Shown: positions 62,571 through 64,000 of the stretch, piece by piece
Numbering within the stretch: position 1 is the stretch's first letter
Layout of the letters: every line of letters starts with the position of its first letter
From: Bdellovibrionales bacterium
GTDB lineage: Bacteria; Bdellovibrionota; Bdellovibrionia; Bdellovibrionales; UBA1609
Assembly: GCA_020628165.1 (NCBI GenBank)
Contig: JAHDFM010000001.1
Location: 93,826 to 157,825, forward strand
DNA length: 64,000 nucleotides
Direction: 5' to 3'
Position numbers and translations under genes: made by a program
The notes under the pieces: generated by a model
The model's input: only the letters and a program-made list of their open reading frames with translations
What the model was told of the DNA's origin: nothing
Database searches by the model: none

Positions 62571-63326
62571 TTATAGTTTTACTTTTAGTTTTTTGACAGG
62601 AAGTAGACTGACTTCTGTTTTGCTAATATTACATTCAAGGGCTGTGATTTTGAGGCCTAGCTTTTTAGCTGCTTTTAAGGCGCTAGCGTAGTCGGGGTCA
62701 ATTTCAACAGCTGGTGAAAAGACATTGCAGTCGGTACGTTGAATTGTAAAAACAAGTTCACAGGTGTGGCCTTGTTCGATCAATTCAACAAGCTCATGAA
62801 CGTGTTTTAAAGCCCGCTTTGAAACTGCGTCTGGAAACAATGCTGTTTCGCCTTCAGCGTAGGTTACGTTTTTAACTTCTACAAAATGAAAAGAACTTCC
62901 ATTTTCAGTCAATTGTTTAAGGTCAGAAATCTTTTTAGCTTCCACTAAAATAGGGTCATTGCCAAAAACCAAATCTACTCGAGTTTTGTCATGAATTTTA
63001 ACTTCATTGCGAGCGTATTTATATTTTTTCCACGGCGTGTGTTCTTTGCTGTCATAAAGTTCTCTTACGATCTTATTCGGGAGTTGTGTGTTGACTCCAA
63101 CCCATGAATTTTTAGTTTTGATCATTTGAAGTGTGTATTTCAGTTTTCTCTTTGGGTCGTCAGACACTGAAACGTAGCAATCGGCATCTTCGATGATGCA
63201 AGATTTTAAGCTGCCTGTGTTGGGAACATGGGCTGTTTCGATGTTTTTTTCAAAATCAATGTCGGCGAAAAAGCGTTTATATCTTTTTTTAAATTTAGCT
63301 TTTTTTAAGGGGCTGGGAAACTTCAT
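62571..63326 (-). CDS. sfsA: SfsA-family protein (sugar fermentation stimulation homologue)
   Basis: 251 residues from ATG 63326, with GAGGT upstream; the frame opens at 63416. SfsA signatures are present: KRYKRFFADI, HVPNTGSLKSC, SDDPKRKLKYTLQ, WVGVNTQLPN, FVEVKNVTYA and FPDAVSKRALKHV. The family has a nuclease-like C-terminal core with Asp/Glu/Lys residues, but its physiological role remains unclear. It is divergent from lipA. Confidence 0.9.
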   Translation of the reverse strand: MKFPSPLKKAKFKKRYKRFFADIDFEKNIETAHVPNTGSLKSCIIEDADCYVSVSDDPKRKLKYTLQMIKTKNSWVGVNTQLPNKIVRELYDSKEHTPWKKYKYARNEVKIHDKTRVDLVFGNDPILVEAKKISDLKQLTENGSSFHFVEVKNVTYAEGETALFPDAVSKRALKHVHELVELIEQGHTCELVFTIQRTDCNVFSPAVEIDPDYASALKAAKKLGLKITALECNISKTEVSLLPVKKLKVKL

Positions 63327-63451
63327 TGGTGACCTCGTAGGTGAATCAATTACAGCCCAAAATTGACAAAAATTTGCTAAGAAGTAAACCTCTAAATCAT
63401 ATTGATTTCTAGGCACTTACTAACACCTTAAAATAACCCTGAAGCCTCTGA

Positions 63452-63465
63452 TGTGACGCATCACA
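63452..63465. promoter_or_regulatory. CRP/FNR-like dyad between sfsA and lipA
   Basis: TGTGA-CGCA-TCACA is a perfect 5-bp inverted repeat with a four-base spacer, about 95 bases before lipA. The CRP consensus has the same arms but a six-base spacer; FNR has a four-base spacer with other arms. Confidence 0.35.
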
Positions 63466-63559
63466 AGTGAGTGTTAAGCGAGTTGCTTGTCCCGCCTTTT
63501 CCACCTATAAAACTGTAATAAATACAGCGATTCACTTTTAAATGAACGAGGGTGTTAAA

Positions 63560-64000
63560 TTGAAAGATCAACAGCTCAAAATGCGCAAACCTAAGTGGCT
63601 CAAAATCAAACCGCCAAGTGGTGAAAAGTATTTAAACATAAAAAAATTATCTTCAGAGCTCAACATCGCAACTGTTTGCCAAGAGGCTAGATGTCCAAAC
63701 ATGGCCGAGTGTTGGGGAGGTGGCACCGCCACTTTTATGCTCATGGGCGAAGTTTGTACACGTGGTTGTCGTTTTTGTTCAGTAAAAACAGGAAACCCAA
63801 AAGGTGTTTTAGATCACGACGAACCTAAAAAGTTAGCTTATGCCATTTCAAAGATGGGTCTCGATTATGTCGTTCTAACAAGTGTTGACAGGGATGATCT
63901 CGAGGATGAAGGCTCTGGCCACTTTGCAAAATCAGTTCAGATGGTCAAAGAGTTAAAACCTAACATCATCGTTGAAGTTTTAACTCCAGACTTTCACGGA
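63560..64000 (+). CDS. lipA: Lipoyl synthase (partial, cut by window end)
   Basis: 147 residues are present before the window ends. The start is TTG 63560, with GAGGGTG upstream. The auxiliary cluster motif [12 protein letters not shown] and the radical-SAM motif CTRGCRFC are intact, followed by SVKTGNP and LTSVDRDDL. It inserts sulfur into octanoyl groups, supplying the lipoyl cofactor for enzymes such as the pyruvate dehydrogenase complex whose E1 gene is at 44858. Confidence 0.96.
   Translation, partial: MKDQQLKMRKPKWLKIKPPSGEKYLNIKKLSSELNIATVCQEARCPNMAECWGGGTATFMLMGEVCTRGCRFCSVKTGNPKGVLDHDEPKKLAYAISKMGLDYVVLTSVDRDDLEDEGSGHFAKSVQMVKELKPNIIVEVLTPDFHG

Noticed and set aside
1-64000. Mobile elements, prophage, toxin-antitoxin or defence systems
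   Set aside because: I looked for transposase, integrase, restriction, Cas, retron and toxin motifs in the translated genes on both strands and found none; gene content is chromosomal housekeeping, flagellar and envelope functions.

Overview
The window is AT-rich, gene-dense chromosomal DNA from a motile Gram-negative bacterium, most likely a member of the Bdellovibrionota (Bdellovibrio/Bacteriovorax relatives). Pointers are a TIGR02147-type regulator coupled to a secreted GNGG/HELFY protein, two short flagellins in separate units, many secreted or lipid-anchored proteins built from HYDIN-like, LamG and VWA domains, and a CFIATA-type C-terminal module. That assignment is inference from family content. 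I see no rRNA, tRNA, transposase, integrase, CRISPR array or prophage.

Layout. 1-7564: a palindromic dispersed repeat, a large eight-repeat secreted protein, the TIGR02147-type/GNGG pair and a membrane-anchored acidic protein. 7765-8664: MeaB-type GTPase. 8673-20351: flagellar region with flagellin 1 and flagellin 2 (each behind a sigma28-like promoter), a MerR regulator, a polysaccharide deacetylase, two small minus-strand genes, then flaG-like, fliD, fliS, a FliT/FlgN-like gene, a TPR gene, two small unknown genes and a GT9 glycosyltransferase, the last group looking like a flagellin export and glycosylation cassette. 20414-24600: sensor kinase, receiver, rsmD, coaD, aminotransferase. 24763-31608: DUF2802-like protein with nine hendecads, a secreted VWA protein and a LamG lipoprotein. 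32113-36332: pal, a DUF4398-like lipoprotein, cpoB/ybgF, tsaD, rsmA, smpB. 36336-43983: NUDIX, small secreted and coiled-coil genes, rluB, dsbD, EamA transporter, O-methyltransferase. 44106-47659: homodimeric-type pyruvate dehydrogenase E1 with a coupled alpha/beta hydrolase. 47831-53427: TonB-like protein, exported AHSA1 protein, PP2C phosphatase, M23 peptidase, truA, rplM, rpsI. 53511-57111: outer-membrane protein and two paralogous surface proteins. 57206-59641: asd, pssA and a CTP-dependent lipid kinase-like gene. 59867-64000: two exported unknowns, a DsbA-like lipoprotein, sfsA and the start of lipA.

Most striking signals: a copy of the dispersed intergenic repeat carried in frame inside the sensor kinase; sigma28-like promoters that also mark a non-flagellar exported gene; several genes whose predicted -10 element sits so close to the start codon that the mRNA would be leaderless; a MerR-type promoter with a 19-base spacer and central dyad; nine uninterrupted 11-residue repeats in the DUF2802-like protein; and tandem paralogous surface proteins of which only one retains a C-terminal membrane module. 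Promoter, operator and terminator calls were read by eye and are predictions.
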